A stretch of DNA of 64,000 nt from JAJXWB01 sp964634325 (GTDB lineage Bacteria > Pseudomonadota > Alphaproteobacteria > Rhizobiales > Beijerinckiaceae). Positions 1-8,418 of the stretch are shown here, in pieces (position 1 is the first letter of the stretch; the number at the start of each line of letters is the position of its first letter). Below the pieces are notes generated by a model. The model was not told the DNA's origin. It saw only the letters and a program-made list of their open reading frames with translations, and did no database searches. The DNA lies in contig CAZWJF010000010.1 of assembly GCA_964634325.1 (NCBI GenBank), positions 1 through 64,000 on the forward strand, read 5' to 3'. A program made the translations under genes and the position numbers.

Positions 1-2
1 AG

Positions 3-1136
3 AAGCCCGGCCCCGGCCGCTTCCGCCAGTTCATGCAGTTCGACGCCGACACGGTTGGAGCAGCGTCTGTCGCGGCCGACGCGGAAATCTGCATGATGGC
101 CGCCGACACGCTCGAGAAGCTCGGCATCAAGCGCGGCGACTATGTCGTGAAGGTCAACAACCGCAAGGTGCTCGACGGCGTGATGGAGGCGATCGGCCTG
201 CCTGACGCGCCTGAACATCATCAACGTCGCTTGAAAGTTCTTCGCGCGATCGACAAGCTCGATCGTCTCGGCCCGCACGGCGTTGAGATGTTGCTCGGCG
301 CAGGCCGCAAAGACGAGAGCGGCGACTTCACAGCCGGCGCAGAGCTGGACGCGCGCGCAATCGCGCGAGTGCTCGCTTTCACAGCCGCGCGCAAGGAAAC
401 CAACGCTGAGACCATTGCGGCGCTGGAACAGGCCGCTGAAGGTTCTCCGCGCGGACTCGAAGGCGTTGCCGAGCTGCGCGACATTGCGGCTTACGCGCTT
501 GCGGCCGGTTACGAGGCGGACCGCATTCTGATCGACCCCTCCGTCGTGCGCGGTCTCGAATATTACACCGGCCCTGTCTTCGAGGCGGAGCTGACCTTCG
601 GCGTGCAGGACGAGAAGGGCAATCCAGTCCGCTTCGGCTCGGTCGGCGGCGGCGGCCGCTACGACGGCCTCGTCGGCCGCTTCCGCAACGAGCCCGTGCC
701 CGCGACCGGCTTTTCCATTGGCGTCTCGCGCCTGTTCGCGGCGCTGAAACTGATCGACAGCCCGATCGTCGGCGCAGGCAGCCAGATGGGTCCGGTCGTC
801 GTGCTCGTCATGGATCGCGACCGCGTTGCGCATTATCAGGCGATGGTCGCGAAATTGCGCGCCGAAAACATTCGCGCCGAACTCTATCTGGGTTCGGCCG
901 GCATGAAGGCGCAGATGAAATACGCCGACCGCCGCAACAGCCCCTGTGTGATCATTCAGGGCTCCGACGAACACGCCAGGGGCGAAGTGCAGATCAAGGA
1001 TTTGATCGAGGGCGCGAAGGCGGCTGCAGCGATTCAGTCCAACGAGGAATGGAAATCAGCGCGCCCCGCGCAATTCTCCGTGCCGGAGCATGAACTGGCG
1101 GCCGCGGTGAAGGACGTTCTCGCCCGCCACGCGTGA
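3..1136 (+). CDS. hisS: Histidyl-tRNA synthetase, 5'-truncated by the window
   Basis: Charges tRNA-His with histidine in the cytoplasm. The reading frame is open from the window edge, so the N-terminus lies outside and 377 residues are visible. Seen: the histidine-specific signature RGLEYYTG near visible residue 180, class II motif 3 as GGGGRYDGL near 218, and a C-terminal anticodon-binding domain over about the last 95 residues. These identify HisRS rather than its paralogue HisZ, which is also present at 4524-5657. The gene ends 2 nt from the convergent stop of the DUF1254 gene. In many relatives hisS sits directly beside hisZ-hisG; here about 2.4 kb of unrelated genes lies between. Confidence 0.95.
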   Translation, partial: KPGPGRFRQFMQFDADTVGAASVAADAEICMMAADTLEKLGIKRGDYVVKVNNRKVLDGVMEAIGLPDAPEHHQRRLKVLRAIDKLDRLGPHGVEMLLGAGRKDESGDFTAGAELDARAIARVLAFTAARKETNAETIAALEQAAEGSPRGLEGVAELRDIAAYALAAGYEADRILIDPSVVRGLEYYTGPVFEAELTFGVQDEKGNPVRFGSVGGGGRYDGLVGRFRNEPVPATGFSIGVSRLFAALKLIDSPIVGAGSQMGPVVVLVMDRDRVAHYQAMVAKLRAENIRAELYLGSAGMKAQMKYADRRNSPCVIIQGSDEHARGEVQIKDLIEGAKAAAAIQSNEEWKSARPAQFSVPEHELAAAVKDVLARHA

Positions 1137-1138
1137 AA

Positions 1139-1702
1139 TCAGTTGCCCGCGTAGGGCCGCAACGCGAACTGGTCCTGCAGGGCGGAGACCTGTTTGAGAT
1201 CGCCTTCGTCGTCGACCAGCGTGCGTGCGATGATCCACACGTCGTTCGTCGACGCGCGCAGCACACGCATGTTTTGCGGCGGCGCGCCATACCAGTCGGG
1301 GCCGGCGATCAGGAAATCGCCGCCTTTGGAATCTCCGGTCCGGCGGCTGATATAGGCCAGCACGTCGGTCCATGCGTCCATCAACTGGAACGAGAAATAG
1401 CGCTTGCCCATGTCCGGCACGCGCAGCACCCAGGGACCCTTGCGCAGATCGAGCCACGCCGACGAATAGACCGTGTCGGCGTTGGGATTGACGACCAGCC
1501 GGTCGGCCGGCGAGGCCAGCGCCCGCTTGTGCTGGAACACGCCAGGCGGCGCACAACGGTCGGCCGGCGTGGGGCAGTTGGTCATGCGCCGTTCCAGCGC
1601 GGCGGTGATGACGCGTGGCGACGCCACGACATAGGCGGCGCCGGAAGCGATCGCCGCGAGGACGATCAGCGCGCCGCACAGGATCGCGAAGCGCGCGCTC
1701 AT
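1139..1702 (-). CDS. DUF1254-type exported protein
   Basis: 187 residues. An N-terminal hydrophobic segment (about residues 4-24) probably anchors or exports it. The body carries a DUF1254-like core with NPNADTVYSSAWLDL, GPWVLRVPDM and YFSFQLMDAWTD. DUF1254 proteins usually occur with DUF1214 domains, often fused in one longer protein; here they are two genes with a 4-nt ATGA overlap (1699-1702), which implies translational coupling. The start at 1702 is chosen for that overlap and because it gives a clean signal segment. The molecular function is unknown. Confidence 0.8.
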   Translation of the reverse strand: MSARFAILCGALIVLAAIASGAAYVVASPRVITAALERRMTNCPTPADRCAPPGVFQHKRALASPADRLVVNPNADTVYSSAWLDLRKGPWVLRVPDMGKRYFSFQLMDAWTDVLAYISRRTGDSKGGDFLIAGPDWYGAPPQNMRVLRASTNDVWIIARTLVDDEGDLKQVSALQDQFALRPYAGN

Positions 1703-2310
1703 GCCAGGCCCTCTTTGCGCAGCACCGGCGGCGGCGACCATTTGCGCGTCAAAATATCGGCTTTCGGCTCGTAGGCGCGCAGTATCAACACGAAGCCGCC
1801 GGCCGGCGCGGGCAACCAGTTGGCAGGCCCTTCCGTCGGCTCGTCGTGCTGGATCTTGATGTCGAGCGACCCGTCGGCATTGAGCGCGAGCCCTTTGGTG
1901 CGGTCCCCGATTGCGTAACGATTGATCGGGTTGTCGACGAGGAACAGATCGGACGCGCTCACGAGAGTCGTCGACCAGAAGGCGTCGACCGGCGGCAGCG
2001 CGCCTTTCGGAAAATGCAGGACGTAGTTCGATCGGCCGTCGAAGGCGCGTCCGTCAGCATCGGTGCGGGCGAGGTAATAGACGCTCTCTTCGGCTTGATT
2101 GGCGCCGAGCCCGAATTGCGCGACGGCGGCGCGCAACAGTAAATCCGAACCGAAACGTCCGTAGGAGAAATTGACCTTCCAGCCGTTGACCGTCTCGCTC
2201 GCCTGTTCGATCCGGCGTTCGATCGCATAGCGCGCGCCGACGACGCCAGCAGCGCCGCCGACCGCCACGGAAACCGCCAGCGCCAGAAAACGTAGCGCCC
2301 GGCGGCTCAT
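1699..2310 (-). CDS. DUF1214-type exported protein
   Basis: 203 residues with an N-terminal twin-arginine-like start (MSRR) and a hydrophobic segment at about residues 6-27, so probably membrane-anchored or periplasmic. The C-terminal half matches the DUF1214 pattern, with FWSTTLVSASDLFLVDNPINRYAIGDRT and a NWLPAPAGGFVLILRAYEP segment near the end. It is the middle gene of a three-gene operon: 1 nt separates it from the META gene upstream, and it overlaps the DUF1254 gene by 4 nt. The two DUF proteins probably work as a complex, since the same domains are fused elsewhere. No enzymatic residues are obvious. Confidence 0.8.
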   Translation of the reverse strand: MSRRALRFLALAVSVAVGGAAGVVGARYAIERRIEQASETVNGWKVNFSYGRFGSDLLLRAAVAQFGLGANQAEESVYYLARTDADGRAFDGRSNYVLHFPKGALPPVDAFWSTTLVSASDLFLVDNPINRYAIGDRTKGLALNADGSLDIKIQHDEPTEGPANWLPAPAGGFVLILRAYEPKADILTRKWSPPPVLRKEGLA

Positions 2311-2311
2311 G

Positions 2312-2773
2312 TCAGAGGCCGCGGTTGAAGACCAGCGTGCCGGCCTGACTCTTCACGGTCAGCGTCGAGCCCTGAAGGTCCCAGGTCGGGCCGGTGTGCA
2401 AGATCGTCAGATAGACGCGCTCGAAAGCGTTGATCTCCGGCGAGCAGGTCTTCTTGGTGATGGCGACCGGCCCCATGGCGAGGCGATGGCCGCGCACGGG
2501 ATAGAGCGTCGCCGACCAGGTGTTGCAGCCGGACTGGCCCGTGCCGCGCAGGTTCTCGTCGATCAGCAGGGTGGCGTCCGCCGGCGGAGCCTTGTCGTTG
2601 ATGGTCGAGAGCTGCCAGTTCATCTTGACCGGGAACGGGCTCTCGTAGGCGTTCTTTTCCTTTTCGCCCTGCTTTTGTTCCTGATTCTGCACCTTGTGCT
2701 TTTCGCGCGCGAACGTGGGCTGCGCTGCGAGCGCGGCCAGAGCGGCGACGGTCAGAACTGCAGTTCTTTTCAT
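2312..2773 (-). CDS. META-domain (HslJ-like) secreted protein
   Basis: 153 residues with a clear signal peptide (MKRTAVLTVAALAALAAQPTFA, cleaved after AxA). A short Lys/Glu/Gln-rich linker follows, then a META domain with the SGCNTWSATLYPVRGHRLAMGP motif, a conserved pattern of HslJ-like proteins. META proteins are periplasmic or lipoproteins linked to stress and antibiotic tolerance in some species. The start at 2773 is chosen because it is the only one giving a signal peptide; a much longer upstream frame runs antisense through the NnrU-like gene. First gene of the META-DUF1214-DUF1254 operon. Confidence 0.8.
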   Translation of the reverse strand: MKRTAVLTVAALAALAAQPTFAREKHKVQNQEQKQGEKEKNAYESPFPVKMNWQLSTINDKAPPADATLLIDENLRGTGQSGCNTWSATLYPVRGHRLAMGPVAITKKTCSPEINAFERVYLTILHTGPTWDLQGSTLTVKSQAGTLVFNRGL

Positions 2774-2850
2774 GACATTCCCTCGAGCGGTCCTCTCGTT
2801 CGCCCCTCTTACATCAAAATGCGGCGGGAAAACGAGGTCGGTCAGAGATT

Positions 2851-3429
2851 TCAGCCGATCAGCGGGACGCCGATCAACAGCGGATGGCCCCAGCGGAACA
2901 TGGCGAGATAGGCGAGCGTTCCGACAACCACGACGACGACATCGTTGAGGACGCCGCCGCGTCGCGCGCCGAGCGGCCCCAGCGCGCCGCGCTTCTTGAC
3001 CGAAATCCGGTCGTAAACCGCGTAGGCCAGAAAGCCGCCGAACAGCAAAAGTCCCGCCAGATCGCCGTTCGCCAGCAGATGCGCGAGCGCCCAGACTTTG
3101 ACGGCGGCGAGCATCGGATGCTTGGCCTTGTCGCGGATATGCGAGGGGATATAGGCGGCGACCAGCAATATGAAGGCAGGCCACATCAGGGCGAAGGCGA
3201 TGTGGCGCGTCCACGTCGGCGGCGTCCACAGCCGAAGATCGACGTCCGAATGACGAGCCATGCCCATGCCCCAGACAATCAGCGCGAAGCCGATCAGCGA
3301 GGCGATGGAGAAGGCCGCCTTGTAAGGCCCCGGGCCGAGCTTCGCGACAAGGCTGTCGCGCGCGGGAGGGGAGGTCGGGATGAGATGGACGCCGATGAAT
3401 ATCAGCAAGCCAAGGACGAGGACGGTCAA
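2851..3429 (-). CDS. NnrU-family integral membrane protein
   Basis: 192 residues with about five hydrophobic helices and the family pattern GVHLIPTSPPARD near the N-terminus and HPMLAAVKVWALAHLLANGDLA in the middle. NnrU was first described near denitrification genes, but members are common in non-denitrifiers, and no nitrogen-oxide genes are nearby. The family is also related to isoprenoid/methyltransferase membrane proteins. The start is a TTG at 3429, giving an N-terminus (MTVLVLGLLIFIGVH) matching the family. No ATG lies in a suitable place. Seventy-seven nt precede the META gene. Confidence 0.8.
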   Translation of the reverse strand: MTVLVLGLLIFIGVHLIPTSPPARDSLVAKLGPGPYKAAFSIASLIGFALIVWGMGMARHSDVDLRLWTPPTWTRHIAFALMWPAFILLVAAYIPSHIRDKAKHPMLAAVKVWALAHLLANGDLAGLLLFGGFLAYAVYDRISVKKRGALGPLGARRGGVLNDVVVVVVGTLAYLAMFRWGHPLLIGVPLIG

Positions 3430-3555
3430 GACGAAGAGCTCATGGTTGACGGAGGAAGGACGAACCTAGCTCCGATCGCCATGACGGCAAAGCCTCGTTC
3501 GCGCAGTCGCAATCGCCGTCGGGGGCGAGCCGCGGAATATTTCCGGCGGCGCCGT

Positions 3556-4527
3556 CTATCCCAGCCGCTTCGCCAACTTGTCCCACAGCGCGTTCTTCGC
3601 CGTGAAGACATAGTCCAGCGCACCGACGGTGACGGTCTCCGCGCCGTGCTTGATCAGCCATTCTGCGAGCTGCGCCACATTGCCTTTCGAGCAGGAGAGC
3701 ATGACCAGGCCATCCTGTCCCCGGCCGCGCAGTTGCGCGTCGAACTTCGCCGCCGCCTTCTTCGCTTTTCCGTCGCCGAAATCCGGCACGCGCGCGCGCA
3801 CTTCGCGGGTCGTGCGCGCGGCTTCCTCGGCGGCGATGCGTGAGAGAATGAGTCGCGCGGCCTCGCGCGAGGCTTCGTCCCACGATGCGGTCAGCGAGGC
3901 CACGAGATTGGCCTCCGAACGCAGCATTACGCCATCGTCCAGCACCTTCAGCGCATTGGCCTTCAGCGTCGCGCCGGTCGTTGTGATGTCGACGATCAAC
4001 TCGGCCTGGCCGGCCGCCGGCGCGCCCTCGGTCGCGCCGAGGCTTTCGACGATGCGATAATCGGCGACGCCCTGCTCGGCGAAATACCGGCGGGTGACGT
4101 TCACGTATTTCGTCGCAACCCGCATGCGCTGGCCGCGCCGCGCGCGGAACGCGGCGGCGACGTCGGCGAGATCGGCCATCGTGCGCACGTCGATCCAGGC
4201 TTGCGGCACGGCGACGACGACATTGGCGTGGCCGAAACCGAGCGGCGTGAGCAACTCCACCTTGCTTTCGGCGTCGGGAATGGTTTCTCGCACCAGATCC
4301 TCGCCGGTCACCCCCATGTGGACGAGGCCCTGCGCGAGATGCGTGGTGATGTCCGAGGCCGACAGGAAGGCGATCTCGACGTTATCGACGCCCTTCAGCA
4401 CGCCGCGATAGTCGCGCGCGCCGCGGCCCTGCACGACGTCGAGCCCGGCGCGGGCGAAAAAGGCGTTGGCGTTCTCCTGCAGTCGACCCTTGGAGGGCAC
4501 CGCGACGATCAGCTTGGACTGGCTCAT
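3556..4527 (-). CDS. hisG: ATP phosphoribosyltransferase catalytic subunit
   Basis: First step of histidine synthesis: ATP + PRPP gives phosphoribosyl-ATP. 323 residues. Seen: VAVPSKGRL at the N-terminus, GVTGEDLV near residue 75, and the phosphoribosyl-binding segment ELIVDITTTGATLKAN near 175. It starts inside hisZ (ATGA overlap at 4524-4527), so the two are translationally coupled. HisZ is the regulatory partner needed by HisG forms lacking a full regulatory domain. This HisG is nevertheless over 300 residues, with a C-terminal region (about 230-323), as is usual for alphaproteobacteria. Confidence 0.95.
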   Translation of the reverse strand: MSQSKLIVAVPSKGRLQENANAFFARAGLDVVQGRGARDYRGVLKGVDNVEIAFLSASDITTHLAQGLVHMGVTGEDLVRETIPDAESKVELLTPLGFGHANVVVAVPQAWIDVRTMADLADVAAAFRARRGQRMRVATKYVNVTRRYFAEQGVADYRIVESLGATEGAPAAGQAELIVDITTTGATLKANALKVLDDGVMLRSEANLVASLTASWDEASREAARLILSRIAAEEAARTTREVRARVPDFGDGKAKKAAAKFDAQLRGRGQDGLVMLSCSKGNVAQLAEWLIKHGAETVTVGALDYVFTAKNALWDKLAKRLG

Positions 4528-5657
4528 GCCGCAGCCTCCGGGAACAGGCGTTCGACCCAGATGGCGGCGCCGACGGCTGGGATGTCTTTCTTGGCGCCGA
4601 GCGTGGCGAGCAGGCGATCGTAACGCCCGCCGGCGATCGTCGGCTTGTCCGGCGATCCCGCGGGATCGTGAGCCTCGAAGACGAAGCCGGTATAGTAGTC
4701 CATGCGGCGCACGAACCGGGCGGAAAACTTCATTCCTGCCGGATCGAGCCCGCGCGCGACGAGAAAATTCAGCCGCTGGTCGAAGGTGTCGAGCGCGTCG
4801 CCGAGATCGAGCTTGGCGTCGCCCGCCAGTGCGCGCAGCGCTGCGGAGGCCGAATCCGGATCGCCCGAGACGTTGAGGAATCGCGAGATGAGGTCGCGCT
4901 TCTCCTGCGGCACGCCGGGGCCGGAGCGCAGGCTCGCCTGCTCCAGGAAGCGTTCTGCGATCTCTCCCACGCTGCGGCCGCCGACCGAAGAAATGCCGGC
5001 GATCGACAGCAGATCCTCGACGAGCGCGCGCGCCCCCTGCTTGTCGGCGCCCTCGAGCGCGGCGAGCACGCCGCTGTGATCGTCGGAGCCATTTGCCGTC
5101 GGCGCCGCCAGGATGGCTTCCAGCGACGTCCCGTGCGCCAGCCCGCGGCGGATGCGGCGCAGCCAGCTCGCCGGCAGGTCGAGCGCGTCCAGGAATCTGG
5201 CGAAAAGCCCGACGTCGCCGACGGTCACGGCCAGATCGTCGCGGCCGGCCTTCGCCGCTGCTTCCAGCGCGAGCGAGATGATTTCGGCGTCGGCGGCCTC
5301 GCGATCCTTGCGGCCGAAGCTTTCGAGCCCCGCCTGCAGGAATTCGCCGCTGGCGTCCGGGCGGAAGCGGAAGACCGGCCCGAGATAGGAAAACGCCGCC
5401 GCTTTGCCGGCCGCGCTCGAGGCGAGATAGGCGACGGAAACGGGCAGGGTGAACTCCGGCCTCAGGCAGAGTTCGGCGCCGGCGGCGTCGGTCGTCAGAT
5501 ACAGACGGCCGCGCATGTCCTCGCCGAGCTGGTCGAGAAAGACAGCGGCCGGCTGGAGGACGGCGGGCTCGGCGCGCTTGTAGCCGGAGGCGACGAAATG
5601 GGCGAGCAGCGCCTGACCGCCCGATTTCGCTCCAGTTCGTCCGTTCTTCGTCGCCAC
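4524..5657 (-). CDS. hisZ: ATP phosphoribosyltransferase regulatory subunit
   Basis: 377 residues; a catalytically inactive paralogue of histidyl-tRNA synthetase that forms the regulatory part of the HisG complex. Seen: a class II synthetase core with RPEFTLPVSVAYL, a DYYTGFVFEAH segment resembling the HisRS signature, and motif-3-like AGGRYDRLL. The HisRS anticodon-binding domain is absent, which separates it from true HisRS. The start is GTG at 5657, preceded at 13 nt by a GAGGG purine tract. Upstream gene of the coupled hisZ-hisG pair. Confidence 0.93.
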   Translation of the reverse strand: MATKNGRTGAKSGGQALLAHFVASGYKRAEPAVLQPAAVFLDQLGEDMRGRLYLTTDAAGAELCLRPEFTLPVSVAYLASSAAGKAAAFSYLGPVFRFRPDASGEFLQAGLESFGRKDREAADAEIISLALEAAAKAGRDDLAVTVGDVGLFARFLDALDLPASWLRRIRRGLAHGTSLEAILAAPTANGSDDHSGVLAALEGADKQGARALVEDLLSIAGISSVGGRSVGEIAERFLEQASLRSGPGVPQEKRDLISRFLNVSGDPDSASAALRALAGDAKLDLGDALDTFDQRLNFLVARGLDPAGMKFSARFVRRMDYYTGFVFEAHDPAGSPDKPTIAGGRYDRLLATLGAKKDIPAVGAAIWVERLFPEAAA

Positions 5658-5889
5658 GGCGCAAATCCCTCGAATTTGGCGCTTTCTTTATCAAGCGGCG
5701 GGGGCCTGCGCACCCTCAAATGCGGGGCAGGGTGAATGGAATGGCGCAGCGCGCAGGACACGCCTCGGGCGGGGCGCGCGGCGACCCCCGCGACAATTTG
5801 TTGCGTCGGGTCGATCTCACGCGGCGCCAAGGCTCTGCATATGTCGAAGGCGCCGGCGATGAACCGGCGAAATTTGGGGGAGCCGCGTC

Positions 5890-6240
5890 ATGTCGAACTA
5901 TTGGTTCAAGCTCGAAATTTCGGGCAAGACGGCTGAATTGAACGCGCGGATCGTATTTGGACCCAAAGGCGAATTGCTGACGGCCGAATGGTTCTGCCTG
6001 CCCGGCGGATTCTTTCCGATCGCCCACGGCACGGTCTATTGGACGTCGAGCCAACTCGGCCTCTATAGCCTCCAGCCAAAACCGGGCGACATGTTTCCGC
6101 CTGCCGACGCCACACGTTACGCGCGGCTCGCGCTTCCGCCGGATTCGGACGGACTGGATACGATGACGGCGGGAACCACCGGCGGGCTTTATGTCGGGCT
6201 GGAAACGGGCGCCTGGACCTTCCTGAGGAAGACGGGTTGA
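5890..6240 (+). CDS. Hypothetical small cytoplasmic protein
   Basis: 116 residues that I do not recognise. No signal peptide or membrane segment. The N-terminus (SNYWFKLEISGKTAELNARIVFGPKGELLTAEWFC) suggests a beta-rich fold; tryptophan, tyrosine and glycine are frequent. The start is supported by a GGGGGAG tract 8 nt upstream of ATG 5890. The 230 nt upstream, to the divergent hisZ, contains no other feature I can support. It is a single transcription unit, 79 nt before the HAD phosphatase. Coding by composition and by the good ribosome binding site; function unknown. Confidence 0.6.
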   Translation: MSNYWFKLEISGKTAELNARIVFGPKGELLTAEWFCLPGGFFPIAHGTVYWTSSQLGLYSLQPKPGDMFPPADATRYARLALPPDSDGLDTMTAGTTGGLYVGLETGAWTFLRKTG

Positions 6241-6319
6241 GGGCGAGCCCATCGCAATCCGCGCCGGACGCGGCGCTGCCGTGCTTGACTTGCGTCGTCG
6301 CGCCCCTTAGCGCGCGGCG

Positions 6320-7222
6320 ATGATCTCGCGCCCCACGCCCAAGCACATTTCCGGACTTTCCGAACTCGCCGCCGATTACGACGTGATCCTGTCGGACGTG
6401 TGGGGCGTCGTGCACGACGGGCGGACGCACACGCCCTCGGCCGCCGATGCCCTGACGCGCTTTCGGGCCAAAGGCGGAACCGTCGTGCTCATCACCAATG
6501 CGCCGCGTCCCCGTGCGCCGATCCAGGACATGCTCGACGGCTTCGGCCTGCCGCGCGAGGCCTACGACTCGATCGTTTCGTCGGGCGATGTGACTGTCGA
6601 TCTCGTCGCCGCGCGCGGCACGGCGCCGCTGCATCACATCGGCCCGCCAAAAGATCTCTCGCTGTTCGAGACGGTGGCCGAGCGCACCGGCGAGAAGCCG
6701 CCGCTGCTGCCGCTGGCGCAGGCCGAATATGTCGTGTGCACCGGCCTGTTCGACGACTACGGCGATCCCGAACCCTACATGCCGACGCTAGCCGCCATGA
6801 AGGAGCGCGACATGCCGATGATCTGCGCCAACCCGGACATCGTCGTCCATGTCGGCGACGATCTCCTGTGGTGCGCCGGCGCGCTTGCCGAACGCTACGC
6901 GGGCCTCGGCGGCCGCGTGGTCATGGCCGGCAAGCCGCACGCGATCATCTACGAGGCGGCGTTGAAGGAGGCCGAGGCGGTTCGCGGCGCGCCCTTTGAC
7001 CGCGCGAAGGTTCTGGCCGTCGGCGACGGCCTGTTCACGGATATCCGCGGCGCCGCCGCCCAAGGGTTCGACGCGTTGTTCGTCACCTCGGGCATCCACC
7101 GCGATTTGCTGCATCCGGCCGCAGGCGCGGACGACTGGAGCGTGGACGAGGCGGCCTACCGGTCGCTGCTCGCCGAGGCCGGCGCTGCGCCAGCCGCGCA
7201 CCTGCGCGATCTGGCGTGGTGA
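6320..7222 (+). CDS. HAD-superfamily subfamily IIA hydrolase (TIGR01459-like)
   Basis: 300 residues. HAD motif I is DVWGVVHDG (residues 26-34), with the nucleophile aspartate in the usual position. Motif II is the LITNAP segment and the C-terminal GDGLFTDIRGA supplies motif IV acidic residues. The IIA cap type groups it with NagD/4-nitrophenylphosphatase-like enzymes; this clade is common in alphaproteobacteria and has no assigned substrate. It probably dephosphorylates a small sugar or nucleotide metabolite. A weak TTGACT box lies at 6285-6290. Convergent with the CheY-like gene 51 nt downstream. Confidence 0.85.
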   Translation: MISRPTPKHISGLSELAADYDVILSDVWGVVHDGRTHTPSAADALTRFRAKGGTVVLITNAPRPRAPIQDMLDGFGLPREAYDSIVSSGDVTVDLVAARGTAPLHHIGPPKDLSLFETVAERTGEKPPLLPLAQAEYVVCTGLFDDYGDPEPYMPTLAAMKERDMPMICANPDIVVHVGDDLLWCAGALAERYAGLGGRVVMAGKPHAIIYEAALKEAEAVRGAPFDRAKVLAVGDGLFTDIRGAAAQGFDALFVTSGIHRDLLHPAAGADDWSVDEAAYRSLLAEAGAAPAAHLRDLAW

Positions 7223-7273
7223 AACGCGAACGACCGCCCGAAGGCGGCCGTCGTGTCGCGGCAGAATGCCGGT

Positions 7274-7666
7274 TCAGGCGGCGCGCGCCGTGAACACTGC
7301 GTCGATCTTGGCCTTGAGCGTCGCCGCATTGAACGGCTTGACGATGTAGCTCGAGACGCCGGCCTTGCGCGCGGCGATCACGTTGTCCGTCTTCGATTCC
7401 GCCGTCACCATGATGAAGGGAATGTCGGCCGTGGCCGCGTCGCCTTTCAGCTTCAGGAGCAGTTCGAAGCCGGTCATGGGCTGCATGTTCCAGTCGGAAA
7501 TGATCAGCCCGTATTCCCTGCCGGAAATCTTTTCGAGCGCCTGCGCGCCGTTGCTGGCCTGGTCGACGTTCTCGTAGCCGATCTGTTTCAGGAGGTTGCA
7601 GATGATGCGCACCATCGTCTGATAGTCGTCAACGACGAGGATCGGCATCGAAGGATCGGCGGTCAT
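7274..7666 (-). CDS. CheY-like stand-alone receiver protein
   Basis: 130 residues forming one response regulator receiver domain and nothing else. Seen: acidic pair VVDDY near residues 10-12, phospho-acceptor aspartate in LIISDWNM, threonine in MVTAES and lysine in SYIVKPF, all in canonical order. The lack of an output domain suggests protein-protein signalling such as motility. Its sequence resembles chemotaxis CheY more than cell-cycle DivK, but no che or flagellar gene is nearby to confirm. The start at 7666 is chosen for the purine-rich GGGGAGACC upstream; an in-frame extension of 36 residues is unlikely. Confidence 0.85.
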   Translation of the reverse strand: MTADPSMPILVVDDYQTMVRIICNLLKQIGYENVDQASNGAQALEKISGREYGLIISDWNMQPMTGFELLLKLKGDAATADIPFIMVTAESKTDNVIAARKAGVSSYIVKPFNAATLKAKIDAVFTARAA

Positions 7667-7863
7667 CTCGGTCTCCCCACGGCGCGCCGCACTGGCCCAT
7701 ACGGGGCGCCCGTGTATATCGGGATAGCAGGCGGGGTCTTTCGGTTGGGTAAATGCGGCCAGCGGCCGGCCCAAATGCCCATAAAGTTTAGGTTTTCGGA
7801 TACCGTTCGCTTGCTACAGGGTTTCGGAAAGGTTACTCGGATCGCCAATCGGAAAGGCGGAAC

Positions 7864-8328
7864 ATGTCGGCCCCCTACAAGACTCACTATTTCGAGGATT
7901 TGTTCGTCGGTCAGCGCGAGACGCTGATGAAAGCGGTGATGGACGACGACGTGATCGCCTTCGCCGACCTTTCAGGCGACCGCAACCCCGTCCATCTGTC
8001 GGACCATTTCGCCCGCAAGACGCGCTTTGGCGAGCGCATCGTCCACGGCCTCTATACGGCGAGCCTGATTTCGACGGTCATCGGCATGTATTTGCCCGGC
8101 CCCGGCGCGGTCTATCTGTCCCAGACGCTGAATTTCCGCGGCCCCGTGAAGATCGGCGACGTCATCAATGTCGTCGTCGAGGTGGCCGAACTGACCGAAA
8201 AGGGCCGGCGGGTCAAACTGAAGTGCGAATGCCTGGTCGACGGCAAGGTCGTGCTCGACGGCGAGGCGCTCGTCATGGCGCCCTCGCGCAACCCCAGCCC
8301 GAGGCCTGCCGCCAAGGCCGAAGCCTGA
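7864..8328 (+). CDS. MaoC-like (R)-specific enoyl-CoA hydratase
   Basis: 154 residues, a single hotdog fold. The hydratase 2 motif FADLSGDRNPVHLSDHFA contains the catalytic Asp and His pair, followed by GERIVHGLYTASL. Such PhaJ-type enzymes convert trans-2-enoyl-CoA to (R)-3-hydroxyacyl-CoA, linking fatty acid breakdown to polyhydroxyalkanoate synthesis. The C-terminal tail (about 12 residues) is Pro/Ala/Lys-rich. No pha genes are in the window, so the pathway is inferred from the family. It lies 90 nt upstream of ribF on the same strand. Confidence 0.85.
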   Translation: MSAPYKTHYFEDLFVGQRETLMKAVMDDDVIAFADLSGDRNPVHLSDHFARKTRFGERIVHGLYTASLISTVIGMYLPGPGAVYLSQTLNFRGPVKIGDVINVVVEVAELTEKGRRVKLKCECLVDGKVVLDGEALVMAPSRNPSPRPAAKAEA

Positions 8329-8418
8329 CGGTTCGGCCGGCGACTTGACCGTGGCGCCGGCCCGTGGCCTTTTCGGGCGCACGCGGCCGGTCCGGCGGCG
8401 CCGAATCCCCAAGACGCT

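Noticed and set aside
3426..3443. Five-codon leader frame overlapping the NnrU TTG start
   Set aside because: It has no ribosome binding site and is too short to support.
7228..7256. Hairpin (CCGCC CGAA GGCGG) between the HAD and CheY-like genes
   Set aside because: Only five pairs and no T-run; likely chance in GC-rich DNA.
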